Shown: in pieces, positions 48,299 through 60,857 of the stretch
Layout: every line of letters begins with the position of its first letter
Position numbering within the stretch: the first letter of the stretch is position 1
Origin: Aulostomus chinensis
Taxonomy: Eukaryota > Chordata > Actinopteri > Syngnathiformes > Aulostomidae
Assembly (NCBI GenBank): GCA_037954235.1
Contig: JBBMOA010000012.1
Coordinates: 5,200,644 to 5,264,643 of the forward strand
Length of the DNA: 64,000 nucleotides
Direction of reading: 5' to 3'
Program-made: the position numbers and the translations under genes
Notes under the pieces: generated by a model
The model's database searches: none
The model's input: the letters and a program-made list of their open reading frames with translations, nothing else
What the model was told of the DNA's origin: nothing

Positions 48299-48913
48299 GT
48301 AAGTATATCAACACACTGCATCAGGCTCAGCTGAGAAACTGCAGTAAGAGGGCAGCTATGTGCACTGAGGTGGCGCTCCACAAGATGCTGTATTTGACTG
48401 ACAGGTAGCGGCTTGATTTGCTAAGATTAAAACAAAGGGGGCCACCTCAGACTTAGTGTATAGAGCATCAACCCTTCTAGCAGCTATAAAAGACTGAGCC
48501 GTGCTATAAAGGGCTAAAATTACATGCTAACAATGGCCAACCCAGTCATACGCCTTTACTTTATTAAGATGAAGTGATTCTGGGTTGAATCTCCAAATTT
48601 GAAGGAAAAGAAGCTCATTTTTGGAAGTTTAGAAGGGCCATATTTGGGTCTCTTTGTCTTATTAAAGAGCAAATATTGGTAGTTGATTCTTATTTCCTGT
48701 ATGTTTCCTACAAGTCTGTCGTCAAGGCAAGAGTCCTCGCAAAACTTTCCTCAGCAAGCAAGACACTATACCTGTATATCAGGTCACTTTTTTTTTGCTT
48801 TTGTTTTTTGTTTTTGTTTTTTTGGATAAGTGATCGACTGATTTGATTCTTCATCCCCAAAACGACCTTTTACCCTTCCTCAGAGAGTAACCCCCAAGGG
48901 AGTAGCAGCAGCC

Positions 48914-50012
48914 ATGAACACTCAACAGATGGAGCAGATGGGCCAGTTCAAGATCACAGTCTGGGAGGAGGAAAACTTCCAGGGAAAGCGCTGTGAGTTC
49001 ATGCTGGAGTGCCAGAACATCATGGAGAGGGGCTTCAACAAGATCCGCTCCATCAAGGTTGAGAACGGACCGTAAGTAGACCCTGGTCCCTCTTTGAATC
49101 GCTCGTTTCTGCTCTGGGTGCCTAGCTTGACATCTGGAGTTCTGAATATTTCCCGGACGTGACTTCTTTGCCCTCTTGACCTTTTTACTGATGCACTACA
49201 TGAGTGCATCATGACGACTCTCACTTCGCCTATCTCAGTCTCTCCTTCAGGGTGAGATGGTGCTAATCCAATTTTTGGCATCAGCCTGATAACCCCCAAA
49301 TTCCCTGAATTGCACATAGGGAAAAAAAATTAATTAGTATATGCAGTATTTTACACTATGACTCCATATAGCTAAATTAAATCTTTTTGTTGTTACATTT
49401 TTCATATTTGACTGGTGCTGCTGACCAAAGAATGCCGCTGAAGTAGCGCAGCAGAAATACGTAGCAGTGTTCCTGAATCCTGGTGTGGGAATATTTCTAC
49501 TCCCAGTTGGAGTATAATGTGTTTTAAACGGAAAGAAGATGCATGCCTGTGTATTCTGGTCTGCTTAGCCGATTGAGGATTTAAAAAAAAAAGAAAAAAA
49601 AGTCACATATGCAGGAGCAGAATTTGTATCAGTATTGAACATCGAACAGTGGTACGTTCCAACAAATTTGAATACATCCTCCTAATTCAAGCTTTGATAT
49701 TCTAATTTCAAAGCCAGATTCGTCTTAATTATCTTTTTAAATCTGTCTTAAATACTCTTTTTTTTCTTTACATAAAGCTAATAAATATTTGTATTGTGAA
49801 GAATGAAAAACGACTGTGGGGACAGAAGCAAAGCAGTGTTTCTATGTCGGTCCCCCCTAAGGACAGGAGAGAAGAGCCTTTTTGCCAAATAACACTATCT
49901 AATTTAACCATATTGTTGACCTCGCCTCAGTCGAAGTCAGATTAAAAGACACATGGTCAGAATTTAAAAATACATAAATTACAGCTCACAGCATTATTAC
50001 ACTGCCATGTAG

Positions 50013-50060
<48 letters not shown>

Positions 50061-50851
50061 CGTCCAAGTGTGACCCTGTTATGAGTTGGCTTTGAGCATC
50101 TGCTGGCTGTGAGTCAGAGCGGCTGACTGACTGGTGATCAGATAAAAAGGCCTGGGTGCAGCCGCCGCCGCTGCCGCCGCAACCGCGGTGGCGGCAGGAG
50201 CAGCAGGATTTAATGTTTGCTTTGTGCGTTCACTTACAAAAGAGGCTGTTTTCATTAGAGGTTATTCTCTGGGCGTGCGGCTGAATTGTTTAACAAAATT
50301 AAAAGGTTGCAGCAATATTACTTTGCATTTACTGGTTCATTATTGCTTCATGAGTCTTTTTTTGGGGGAGGGGCATTCAGCTTTTTATGTATTTTTTCTG
50401 GCTTTTTCGTTATATTTCACCCAATCTAAGCATTCCTATCTCTTCACTCCCTTCCTTTCCTCTGCTCTGCATCAGTTGGGTGGGTTATGAGTACCCAGAG
50501 TTCCAGGGACAGCAGTTTATTCTGGAGAAGGGCGACTATCCTCGCTATGAGGCCTGGAGTGGAAACAGCAGCTACAGAACCGAGCACATGCTTTCCTTCA
50601 GACCCATCAAGTGTGCTGTAAGTCCTACGTTTCCCTGCCCCGCCCCTCCCCCCTCCGCCACATCACCTGTCCCTCCTCATCCCGGTGAAACCATCAGACG
50701 TGTCTCTACCACAGCAGCTCTGTTACGTTCGCTGATCTCTGCAAAACATGAATCCCTGCTAATTTGATCTTAGCCTGCTTATTTTCTGTTAACACCATTT
50801 GATTTGTGCAACTGCGTTTTGCGGTGATCATCGGCCACACAAACACCTCAC

Positions 50852-50894
<43 letters not shown>

Positions 50895-51469
50895 CAGAAC
50901 CACAGCGACAGCAAGGTGACCCTGTACGAGTGTGAGGACTTCCAGGGTCGTAAGTTTGAGATGTGCGATGACTACCCCTCTCTACAGGCCATGGGCTGGT
51001 GCAGCAAGGAGGTGCCTTCTATCAAAGTCAGCTCCGGAGCGTAAGTTCCGCACTTCCATCTCAGTTTGTCTGGTTTCAGACAGGATATTAGAGGCCAACC
51101 AGCATCCTTAGAGAGGTCAACCTCGTCTAATGATGGAGACGACGTCAACAGATCAGCAGCAGAATTGTGCAGGACGCTAATATTGCTTTTCTCCTTCTCA
51201 TAATTATCCACAGCCTGTCAAAACACACACACACACACACACAAAAACATTTAAACCAGTGCTGAAATGATATACTGAAGTCCTTGATGTGACATGAGAC
51301 TCTCTCTCTCCCCCCGTGCAGCTGGGTGGCCTACCAGTTCCCCGGTTACCGTGGCTACCAGTACATCCTGGAGAGAGACAGACACCAAGGCGAGTACAGA
51401 AACTACAACGAGTACAGCACCCAGGCTCACACCAACCAGGTGCAGTCCATTCGTAGGATCCAGCACTAA
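48914..51469 (+). CDS. cryba2: beta-A2 crystallin (4 coding exons)
   Basis: Structural lens protein of the beta/gamma-crystallin family. Coding exons: 48914-49071, 50476-50617, 50898-51040 and 51322-51469; 591 nt, 196 residues. Four Greek-key motifs, one per exon, follow a 12-residue N-terminal arm. The motif pattern is visible as FKITVWEEENFQGKRCEF, WVGYEYPEFQGQQFILEKG, VTLYECEDFQGRKFEM and WVAYQFPGYRGYQYILERD. The protein ends in SIRRIQH. Residues such as SIKVENG and FILEKGDYPR fit beta-A2 better than beta-A1 or beta-A4, and the adjacency to mir375 and fev agrees. The a or b teleost paralogue is not resolved. Intron 2 ends in a (CT)n repeat that serves as the pyrimidine tract of the exon 3 acceptor. 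Confidence 0.95.
49072..50475 (+). other. cryba2 intron 1 (between coding exons 1 and 2)
   Basis: 1.4 kb with a (GT)n tract (50017-50057). Next comes a compact block at 50101-50205 holding TGAGTCAG, GCTGACTGAC and a GC-rich triplet hairpin (CTGCCGCC... GGCGGCAG). No coding potential was seen. Confidence 0.7.
50017..50057. repeat. (GT)n microsatellite in cryba2 intron 1
   Basis: About 20 GT units. Confidence 0.93.
50855..50890. repeat. (CT)n microsatellite forming the cryba2 exon 3 pyrimidine tract
   Basis: About 18 CT units ending 7 nt before the exon 3 acceptor AG (50896-50897), with CGCTCAG between. Confidence 0.93.
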
Positions 51470-51687
51470 GCCTCCATTCTACCTGCCTGACCCAACCTGA
51501 AGGAACTTTTCCCGACCCCCCGCCCCCACCCACCCCACCCCTCCCCCTTCCTCATCTTGAACCCGGACTGACCACCGTCACAGAACAGTAGATGGACAAA
51601 CTCTTTCTATCACTCTGTGGCTCTGCATGTATGGATATCTAAGTGCCTACTTCTTCTACCATGCTGAAGCATGTTCTTGAAATAGGA

Positions 51688-51693
51688 AATAAA
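51688..51693 (+). terminator. cryba2 polyadenylation signal AATAAA
   Basis: Canonical AATAAA, 219 nt after the stop codon, followed by a TTTTCTTCC and TTTGTTGG-rich stretch. Confidence 0.8.
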
Positions 51694-51714
51694 GGCTTTT
51701 CTTCCAAACTAGAC

Positions 51715-54700
51715 ACTCTTTGTTGGTATTATTTTTCTTTTTACATTGGAAATTGTCATGTTAAGCAAATAAGTGCAAGTCAAACGCTCAGAGAAGCTGA
51801 TTGGCTAAGCTGAGCGATAAACAGTCTCGCAAAATCAGAGCCCCTTATTCTCTCAGACGCCGCTGTTACCAGAAATAGTTTTTTTTTTTTGCTTTGTATT
51901 AATTTAAAGGAGATATTGAGCTTTAGATACATAGGTAGATCTGATTCAAATTTCTCTGTAGGAGGTGAAACATTGTTTTTGTCAGATTGTATTCTTATTT
52001 CCAATAAACAAGCGCTTGAGATTACATTTGTTTCTATTATTTGTTGTCTCGCAGTGACGGTGAAATTTGTCCAAAAGGCAAATCAAAAGAAGAGCTGCAT
52101 GAGAAGCAGAGTGTAGCTGAACATTGTGAAGCACACGGCGTAGCTTGTGTCTATTTTGATGTGGGGAATTAATGGAAAAATAATTAAGATGGGAGTTCTC
52201 TTGCTGTTGTATCGTCTAACGAACAAACAGTCTTGCTCATATTTTTTTTTTCCGCCCGTCCTGCTTCGTGGTACCACTTCGTTCAACAATGAACCGGCAC
52301 TGAAATGAGCCGAGGATGCGCCGGAGGGACGACAGCACACTGTGAAAGCAGAAGAAAACACTCATGTATCAGCGCTCTCAGTTGTTCAGTCACCAATGAT
52401 TGTAAGAGGAGCGTAAGGGGAACATAAACCGACTCATGCTGAGGAGGTAAGGCAGCATTCCCGTCATCCTAACTGAAGATCTGCTGGTGTCACGCTGTCA
52501 CCCACCGATTTGGAGTGGGTTCTTATCCAGATACAAATTGCACCTTTACCGATCGAACTCCTGGCGCAGGGTCACTATAGTTTTACTGTCCACACCTCGA
52601 CAATGTGACGTGCAGCCATCCCTGCTCCAACTCCTACAGGAGGAGTCAGAATGAGCAAATGTGTCCCCCTGCTTCAAATACAACCCCGCATCTGCAAACA
52701 CTTCCACCTGAGCCACATATTATCGCTCCACTCACTTGGGAAGTCACTAAGTCCTTTAATTAGCTTCTGCCTGCCTTCCGTGTCCATGCCAGAGCTTCAC
52801 CACAAAAGTTAAGAAACACAAGAATGGATTGTGATGAAATAATTCATATATGGAACAAAAACTACGAACATTTTTTTTTTTCATGCATGTCCTGCAACCC
52901 CGCAGTGTGAATCTCAAGCCGAGTGTCAGAAACTGATGCTTTTCCTCTCTGGGACAGATACAATATTTTAGGACAGTGACAACACTGTGGATCATTTAGT
53001 TCACAGTTTCGGTTCAAATATAAATTTAAAAAAAAAAAAATCCAAATATAATGGCTGCGGTTGTTTTGATCTCTCAGGGTCAAGGTTAATAAGTTATTAA
53101 GTTGGTTTTCAGCTCAAATGAAAACGTTTGCGGTATACAGAACAAGGCTGAACTAAAGGGACGTGGCCTGTTCAGGACGAGGCTCCTGAGAGTTTGCAGA
53201 TGGACATTTGCAACGGTTTTGCTGTTGTTGGTCTCTGTTAGCTTCAGTTATGTAGCTGGTGTGGTCTGAATTCTGGAGTCACCAAGGCGCCCTGCAGGGA
53301 GGAAAAAGGTCTTTGTGAGTTCAAGACATCTAATGTTTAGTGTTTGACTCGTCGCTACGTGTCGTACACTTTTCAGGTGAAGTATCACTTTTATTTCTCA
53401 GTGTTTCGGATCCATAGCTAGTTAACGCTATGAGTTTATTCTGTAAGGATGAGCCCAAGTACAAGACTGGGTGCTTTCTGTGTTATAATGATGTAATCCC
53501 CCCGCCTACCTTGAACACGGCTGCAAAAGTTCCAAAACGAAAGTCTAGTGTGTGTTTGGTTACTCTAATGTGGCACGACCACGTTTATCTTACTGTCACA
53601 CTCTGAGATCCTGGTGTGTGTTTACCTCCACACACTCCTCCTGTTGTCCAGGACATAGGATTCCGTGTTACACACCCACAGGCCTGCTCCGGCTCATAGT
53701 CCCACACCCAAAAAAAAGCAGGATATTTTAATAAATGTGTAACTGTGTGCACACACCTTTCTCAAATATACATTCCTCTGCAGACTGATTAAAGCAGCGC
53801 TACTGTAGCTCGTGGAGGAGTGACGCTGCAGAGGTCTAGCCAGGTGCACCTAGGGTTCACCCAGGTAAGTCTCTGGATTCAGCAGGGATTATTCATCGGA
53901 GCAGTCAGGGCGTCACGATAGCCGACTACCACTCTTGGATGAAAAACATTTTGGATACACGCACTTTTAATTTTGCCTTAGTGTTACGAGACTTAACTTG
54001 GTGTAATCTACTAACCGTAGCGACGTATATTTTTGTCTCTGTGTGGACGGATCTCTTCCCTGCTAATTGGAGTTTATCCAGCCATTTACCAGCGTGGCCA
54101 TCAACGGACACAGTCTTGCTTTCGAGGCTTGTTTTAAGTTGCCTGCGACTTTTACTTGGACACAGGCAGCTAAAGCAAGTCTGGGATGCCAGAGACACAC
54201 CTACAACCCCCGAGGAGTATCCGCCAGCAGGAGCAACCACCAACAAATAAATAATATTTGCTTCTCAAGTCCTGTTTTAACGAGCTATGCAAATCTTTTT
54301 GTCATTAACCGGGACAGAAAGCTTTACAACTTTGTCATCTACAGTTCATCCAAGCTGACAACTCATAGAGAAAACACAATAATCTGCCACAGGAATGTAA
54401 TACCTCGGTGTCGTACTGCACTCTGCACTACTTGTACTCTGTGTCTTTTCGTGCCTCTCTGGGCTCAGTCAGGTTACACATTATACAGTTGATGAATGAT
54501 TATTCAATCATTCACTCTTACTTCATTTTTCAGGATCTCTCTGCACTCCAAGGGTTGGTTGTTTTTTTTTTTTTTACTGCTGTGAATGTGACGTCATCAA
54601 AGTTTTGAGTAGAAAATAAAAGTTTTTTTGGGAGGGGGGGGGGGGGATATGAGCAACTGCTGTGTACGTGGTCAGGTGTGGAGATCCAGGATAGAGGTGC

Positions 54701-56400
54701 CTCAGTGTTCCCGAGCCTCCACGAACACAACCGAACTTTAACATCGCAGAAATATTCGTTTTAAATATAAAACAGATGTGAAAAACAAACAAACAACACA
54801 AATAAAACTCAATCTTTTGGTATCGAACTCATTCAGGAACAAGTAAACTATTTGTGACTATCTTTGACACTGGCACTTTATCAAAGAGGTGAGCTTTTTC
54901 TTTTTTTTTTCCCATTTGTGAATTGAAAAGGCATTTGTGGATCTCAGTTGTACGGAAGCCAGGACAGGCCAAACTCGCAGTTTTTTTGTTTGTTTTTTAA
55001 TGCCATAATCCCGTGATCAAAAGACATCCATAAGATATAAGTTATTATCAAGAGAACAGGTGCTATCTTGCTCTCAAGTTATCGGTGTCCAGACAACAAT
55101 TAGCTGGTGCTAACTGGACGTGGTTTGTTGCAGGGCGGTGCATGAAGCCAAAAACACTTCCTGGAACGAACCAAGCAAATATGCTCAGCTGGTGAAACAA
55201 CTCCTACCTGTGGTTTAACCCTACGTTCACTTTAGTTGGGATGAAATGGTTTAATCTCACTGCTCTTGCAGACTTTCCGGACGTTATCGGACCCAGCAGA
55301 TCAAATCCCAATTGTTAAAAAATAATTTATTTCACAGGGATTTTGAGCTAAAAAAAAAAAAAAAAGGGAAGCTACAGTTTAAGTGTATTTTTTAAAAAAA
55401 AGGTCATACATGTAATAACACAGTTTTGCCACAATGTACAACTGACTTCACCTTCCTGTCTTGTGACATCACTATTTTTGTAGGACAGTGAGCATCGGTG
55501 ATGTCAGTTCCTTTTTCAAAGTAAGAGCACCTGATGTTTTTGTTTTTTTGTTGTTGTTGCTGTCTGTGCAGGTTTATTGGTTCCTACATACAGAATAAAT
55601 CTGTTCACACTCATAATACTGAGTCAAATCCAACCCCATAACTATTGTGTGTCTGCATTATCAGCAACTAAATAAATATTTGTGGAGTTGTCTTGTCTGC
55701 CTTTGTGATTTCATCTCTCAGCTGTTGCCCTCATCCAGTTTTGAAAATAATGATGATATCATAATCAGAGAGGTTGTGTTGACTATTACATTATTATTAT
55801 ATATCAGAGTCAGTAGGGCAGCAGGATAAAGCTATCACACGTTCCAAATTCAAGATTTGTATCGCTTTGCTCATCCAGTTTTGTGAGTCAGTTTGGCTGT
55901 GAAGCGCCATTATGGGAGGAAAAAACGAGAAAACCGTGGTGAACAAATAGCCCACAAGTCATAAAGTAACAAAACGCAGCCCCAAGCCGTAGAATACATG
56001 CTATATTTGTCCTTTCTGAAGGAAAACAATAAGGAAACTAAGAACTGATGTGTTGCGGGCAGCAGCCGTGCTCCCTCAGGCTATAACCTGAGACAGAAGG
56101 CGGGGGTTGAGGGGTGGGGGGGGGGGGGTGGGGGGGATGTTCTTGTTTTCTCATGTCCACTGAAGCATGTTTTTCAAGGTAAATATTCTTTCCCGACGTG
56201 AAATAGGTCTTTGTTGTTTGCCCAGAGGTAAAGAGGCGGAAAAGTGAGGAGGATCTGAACTGGTTTCCATGTCAAACACTTCAATTCACCATAGAAACTC
56301 AGATCTTAACGCTGCAACTTTATTAAACTGTGATGGTGGATTGATAAGGCCCCAATTTCTATCGCCCTCTTTTTATTGTGGGCACCAGGCGGGCTGACAG
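51715..56400. other. intergenic region cryba2 - fev
   Basis: About 4.7 kb with no recognisable gene. It holds T runs, a G-quadruplex-prone tract (56102-56137) and short homopolymers (54631-54646). Open frames of about 100 codons on both strands near 54000 have no recognisable domain. Confidence 0.7.
56102..56137 (+). repeat. G-rich, G-quadruplex-prone tract
   Basis: GGGGG, GGGG, a 12-G run and GGGGGGG separated by short spacers: at least four G runs within 36 nt, about 480 bp upstream of the fev start codon. Confidence 0.8.
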
Positions 56401-56613
56401 AGGTAAATTGCTCTTTTAATTAAAGCAATGCACCAGGGGAAATTGCTGTCTGAATATTGTCTCAGAGATGGGGGCCAGTGACAGTTGCCTGGAAACTTCA
56501 ATCTGTCCACTCGCATTTATTCCAGATCACAGTTATGAGATAAAGTTTAATAAAAATCTTTTCCTCCGCCACCAACGAAATGAAATCCAGCCCTTTCTGA
56601 ACAACTGAGCACA
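56401..56613 (+). promoter_or_regulatory. fev 5' flank with homeodomain palindrome and GATA motif
   Basis: An imperfect palindrome ATTGCTCTTTTAATTAAAGCAAT (56407-56429) is centred on TTAATTAA. It is followed by TGACAG (Meis/Pbx-like) and AGATAA (56538-56543, a GATA site). GATA2/3 factors act upstream of Pet-1 in vertebrates. The transcription start is not visible and no convincing TATA box was seen. Confidence 0.4.
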
Positions 56614-58946
56614 ATGAGGCAGGACTGCGGAGGAAACCTCATGTTCAACATGTATCTCCCAGGTGCGTCGTTTTTGGCCTGTTGAGAATGACGGGAACGA
56701 ACGGTTTTATTCTTCTCGGGGGTTTTTTTCCTCCCCTTTTTCTTCTTTTTCTTCAAACGTTCTGCTCGGTAACGGCGTCCTGAGGCGGCGGTGCTCCGTT
56801 TCTACGCAGCATTGTTCAGCCTTTTCAATCTGAAAGCCCGTCTGCTCTTTTGTCGGAAATCGGAAATCCTTTTTCCTGGACGCGTTTCCTGGCTTCCCGC
56901 AGAGAGACGCGCGCAGACGACACGCTTCACGCAGTAGACTCCGACCCCGGGGGACGCAATTAGGATTTTAATCCCCTCCTTTTCGTTCCTTTTTTTTTAT
57001 AATTTAAGATTTTAACACATTTGATTTTTCTTTTGGACAATTTTCTACATCACCTTAAGTAACTTATCATATCACTAATTTACAGAAATCAAAAATGTAT
57101 CCAAAATTATTTTTATTACTCTCACACCTCTTTGCTTGAGAATGTTATTTTTTTAGATTTTAGATTTTTTTTTTTTTTGGTATTGTTTTGCTTTAGATTG
57201 TAAAACAACGGTTTCCTCAATGGCTTTATTATTATCATCATCGTTATCATTTATAATTCTCAAACCGACTGTTCCAGAAATCACCTGCTGCTGACAATGT
57301 GATTTAATTTCAGATCCAACAGAAAATCTGTTGAAAGACAGCAAAGGAGCATCCTGGGGTCCAATAAATACCGGAGCACAGAAAGGTAAGAAAACGGTCA
57401 GACAGTGACGGTTCCTGGAGCTTTTGTTCCATATCAGCCGCTGTTAGTTTGTTGCTTAATTCGTTGGTAAATGACAAAGACACACACACACAAAAAAAAT
57501 ACAACCAAAAATACGGACATATACTATCAAAATAATAATAAATCAGGTAAATACAGCACGGGCAGCCTTCGCGCTGCTGCTTTAGACCTCATAGCGGAAG
57601 GAATAATATCTCAATGTCCTGCTCTTCTTCATGTCTGCTCTCAAACTACAGTTTATTTGTGTCTCTCGGTTCTGTTCGTGAAATTGGCTTTTTTTTTTGG
57701 GGTGTTTTTAAAAAAAAAATCATAAGAATCACGATTATCCGCATGTTTTTCTCCGTCGTTCAGAATGAAAAATAAATCCAAGTTAGAGGGGAAAAATGGG
57801 ATAAAAATACCAAAGGAGCCATTTATGACTCGCCGACAGGTACTTTACATCAGGGTCGCCGTGTTTATCGTTATTCCTCTGAATAAAAATGCATTCGAAA
57901 ATTGAAAGAAAAAAAACATGTATTTTATTGTTTCATCCACTCCCTGCAGCCTATATTTTAAAAAAGAAAGCAATAAAAGGGGTATGTTTGAGTGTTTTAC
58001 GCTATTTATGAATGGGACACAGAAATATATGTCAGAAATATAAGATGGAATAAACTGTCACTCCACGATCCATCCGCGTCACGGACGTCGGTCTGTGGAG
58101 GTGAAAGCGGCTGCGCGGCTCCTTCATCGGAGGAGGAAATCCATAAACTTAAATAAATAACAGAAGAATCAGAGAAGCGAAAATCAATGGGCCTATGAGC
58201 ACTTAAAAAAAATAAAATTAATGATTTAAAATATAGATATATGTAAATGTATCAAACGCAGCCTTCAGGTTTTTTTTCTTCCACAATGCAGGGTTTGGTT
58301 TTATTCTGACAAACAGCTGGATGGAAGACTTATTGTGGTTATAATGGTTATAGGCCTGTTTCTCTCTGATTTGCCCCCCACCTACCCGCCCCACCACCAC
58401 CCAGGCAGCGGGCAGATCCAGCTCTGGCAGTTCCTGCTGGAGCTCCTCTCCGACAGCACCAACATGTCGTGCATCGCCTGGGAGGGAACCAACGGCGAGT
58501 TCAAGCTCATCGACCCGGATGAGGTGGCCCGGCGGTGGGGGGAACGCAAAAGCAAGCCCAACATGAACTATGACAAACTGAGCCGGGCGCTGCGCTACTA
58601 CTACGACAAGAACATCATGACCAAAGTCCACGGGAAGCGGTACGCCTACAAGTTCGATTTCCACGGCCTGGCGCAGGTGTGCCAGCCCTCCACCACGGAG
58701 CAGGCCATCTACAAGTTTCAGGGGAATTTCTCACCGATTCCGTTCTCCGGGATCTCCAAACTGAACCTGGTGGCTCCCGGCGTGGGTCCGTCGGGATTCT
58801 CCTACTGGCCCGGGTCCCCGTCGGCGGCCCTGTACCACAGCCACAACCTGCAGCCTCCCGGGCCGTTTGGAACCGTGTCCCCGACGCACATCAGCTGCGT
58901 CAACAACATCAACAGTCTGAGTAACATTAATAATCATTACAACTGA
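56614..58946 (+). CDS. fev: FEV (Pet-1) ETS transcription factor, 3 coding exons
   Basis: Nuclear ETS-domain factor that specifies serotonergic neurons by activating serotonin synthesis and transport genes. Exons: 56614-56662, 57314-57385 and 58405-58946; 663 nt, 220 residues (human 238). Exons 1-2 encode MRQDCGGNLMFNMYLPDPTE and the short SWGP segment. Exon 3 carries the full ETS domain, with IQLWQFLLELL at its start, WEGTNGEFKL, the DNA-recognition helix around KLSRALRYYY and KRYAYKFDF. The C-terminus PFSGISKLNL and GFSYWPG identify FEV rather than FLI1 or ERG. The alanine-rich stretch of mammalian FEV is absent and the end is NNINSLSNINNHYN. The first ATG is chosen because it gives the conserved MRQ start. 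fev follows cryba2 on the same strand as in mammals. Confidence 0.97.
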
Positions 58947-59423
58947 CAAATTGCAGGGGGATCAACACGACACGTTCATGAAGGAGGTCAGAGAGCACAC
59001 GCAGGTCGGGGGGGGGGGTCATTTATCCACGATACATGACGTGAAAAGTGAATCTTTTTGATCAGAACGGTTCTGTTTTGGAAAAAATTGATGTGAGAAA
59101 AAAAACGGATGCTTAAAAAAAAACACGCAGTTGAGCGGACACGAAACAATTCAAGATTCTAACATTAAAGCCACCAGGAGAAACTTAGATCACGTTAACG
59201 CCTTTAAGAGCCATTCGCCGCGGTATTTTAGGGTTCGGGGCCATTTAACAGAGCCCAAGATTCACAGTAAATCGGAGTATTTATGTGATGATAAAGCTGC
59301 GAATCTTCTAGAGTGATCTGAAGGACCGCATGGACAGATTGTTCCTTTTCGAAAGTCTCTCATCCTCCTTCCGTCCGCTGAGCTTGATTTCACACGCAAG
59401 TGTCAGTCGTTTATCAGACCACT

Positions 59424-59438
59424 GGCGCCCTCTGGTGG
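59424..59438 (-). promoter_or_regulatory. consensus CTCF-binding motif, reverse
   Basis: The minus strand reads CCACCAGAGGGCGCC, matching all 15 positions of CCASYAGRKGGCRSY, 0.5 kb after the fev stop. Confidence 0.5.
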
Positions 59439-59681
59439 TCAGTGAATGCCTTTCGGGCTGAATGCCTTCTTGCTCGTGTGAGTGTCATCACCTGACACCC
59501 TCATATTCCGGGTTCCACGTGTCAACATTCCACATGTAGTGTGGACACGCAGAGGCTGCAGGGTTGTTGTTTCGGTGTGAAATGATTCCTCAACGTGAAC
59601 AGAAACTGTGAATTCATGAGCTCATGTGTAAATACTGACAGCGGGAGTCCAGGGAGCTGCTTTTTAGGGATTTAGAATGCA

Positions 59682-59717
59682 TTCACTCACTCACTCACTC
59701 ACTCACTCACTCACTCA
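59682..59717. repeat. (TCAC)n tetranucleotide repeat
   Basis: About nine tandem TCAC/ACTC units. Confidence 0.92.
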
Positions 59718-60501
59718 GCCAGATCCACTCCACCAACACAAGACAAATGGAAGAAAAATAAAAAGGAATGGACAGATGAACCCGTTTGTCAGTACTGTTG
59801 TTGTTCTTGAGTCGTATCCAGAAGTTTGTTTGTCACTCAGTTTCTCAGACAGTCTGAGCCACCCCCCCCCCCTCCGTTCTCCCGCCAGATCCCGGCAACC
59901 TGTTTTAAATAAAACATCTTTTTTTTTTTTTACACAACTATTATCAGTCTCCACATAACTATTTGGAGGCATCCAGGTGGGGAACCACTGGCCCGTAAAC
60001 TCCCGTTTTCACAGGACTTTAATTCTCTGTATTTTATGCCGATAAGTGAAGACGCCCCCGCCGCCTTTATTAATATGACAAATATCAGAAAGCACAATGT
60101 TCACATGGCAGGAAATACGCCATGATGTCATGTCATTCTGGACTGAGACAAATCCGGCACAGCAGCGACTCGGCTTCTTCGTCCGCGACTGAGAACGTGA
60201 GCCGATTTGTTGTTTTACAAATGTTTTAATTTGTCCGCCACCCTGACGACCAGTCGAGTTACCAAATCACGGCAGAGTCAATCAATCACGACTCACTCAA
60301 GGGTCTCATTTTGCTGCTGGTTCTGAGAGAACGTGTGCATCCATTGCTGGGAGAGCGACAGTATTTCTATCAGCCACACGGGGGCGCCACAACTTCTCTG
60401 ATATCACAAAACTGCTTACATAACGAGGTGTTAATGCAGAGCACAGATGCATCTGCAAATAGCAGATTAACCCCAAAACAGACAGGTCTACAGAGTGACG
60501 G

Positions 60502-60505
<4 letters not shown>

Positions 60506-60578
<73 letters not shown>

Positions 60579-60857
60579 TTGTACTTATTCTTTGTGAGGA
60601 CTTTCATTGATGTCATACATTCCCCAGCCCCTCACCCTAAACCTCACCATCTCAACTGACTGCCTGACCCTAACCCTGACCCTAAACATAATCAGAACCT
60701 GATTCTAAACTGGACCCTAAAACCAAGTCTTGACCTGCAAACGGCCCTTTGAAGATGCGAGGACCGGCCTGTCCTCACTTTCCAAAAATGTCCTCGCTCT
60801 GTTGGTTAAATACGTATTCTAGCAAGTACAAGAACACACACACACACACACACACAC
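60506..60857 (+). repeat. CA-flanked dispersed teleost repeat
   Basis: A (CA)n tract of about 35 units (60506-60576) is followed by TTGTGAGGACTTTCATTGAT, then CCCCTCACCCTAAACCTCACC, GACCCTAACCCTGACCCTAA, AACCAAGTCTTGACCTGCAA and TGTCCTCACTTTCC. A second (CA)n tract closes it (60836-60857). This unit, bounded by CA microsatellites, recurs in many fish genomes. The CCCTAACCC part is not telomeric. Confidence 0.7.

Noticed and set aside
53926..54492. Overlapping frames of 103-141 codons on both strands between cryba2 and fev
   Set aside because: No domain, no splice support and similar lengths on both strands suggest chance.
60306..60610. Thr-His and Cys-Val repeat frames on both strands
   Set aside because: Both come from the CA microsatellite at 60506-60576.
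60661..60690. Telomere-like CCCTAACCC
   Set aside because: Only one or two imperfect units inside a dispersed repeat, with no tandem array.
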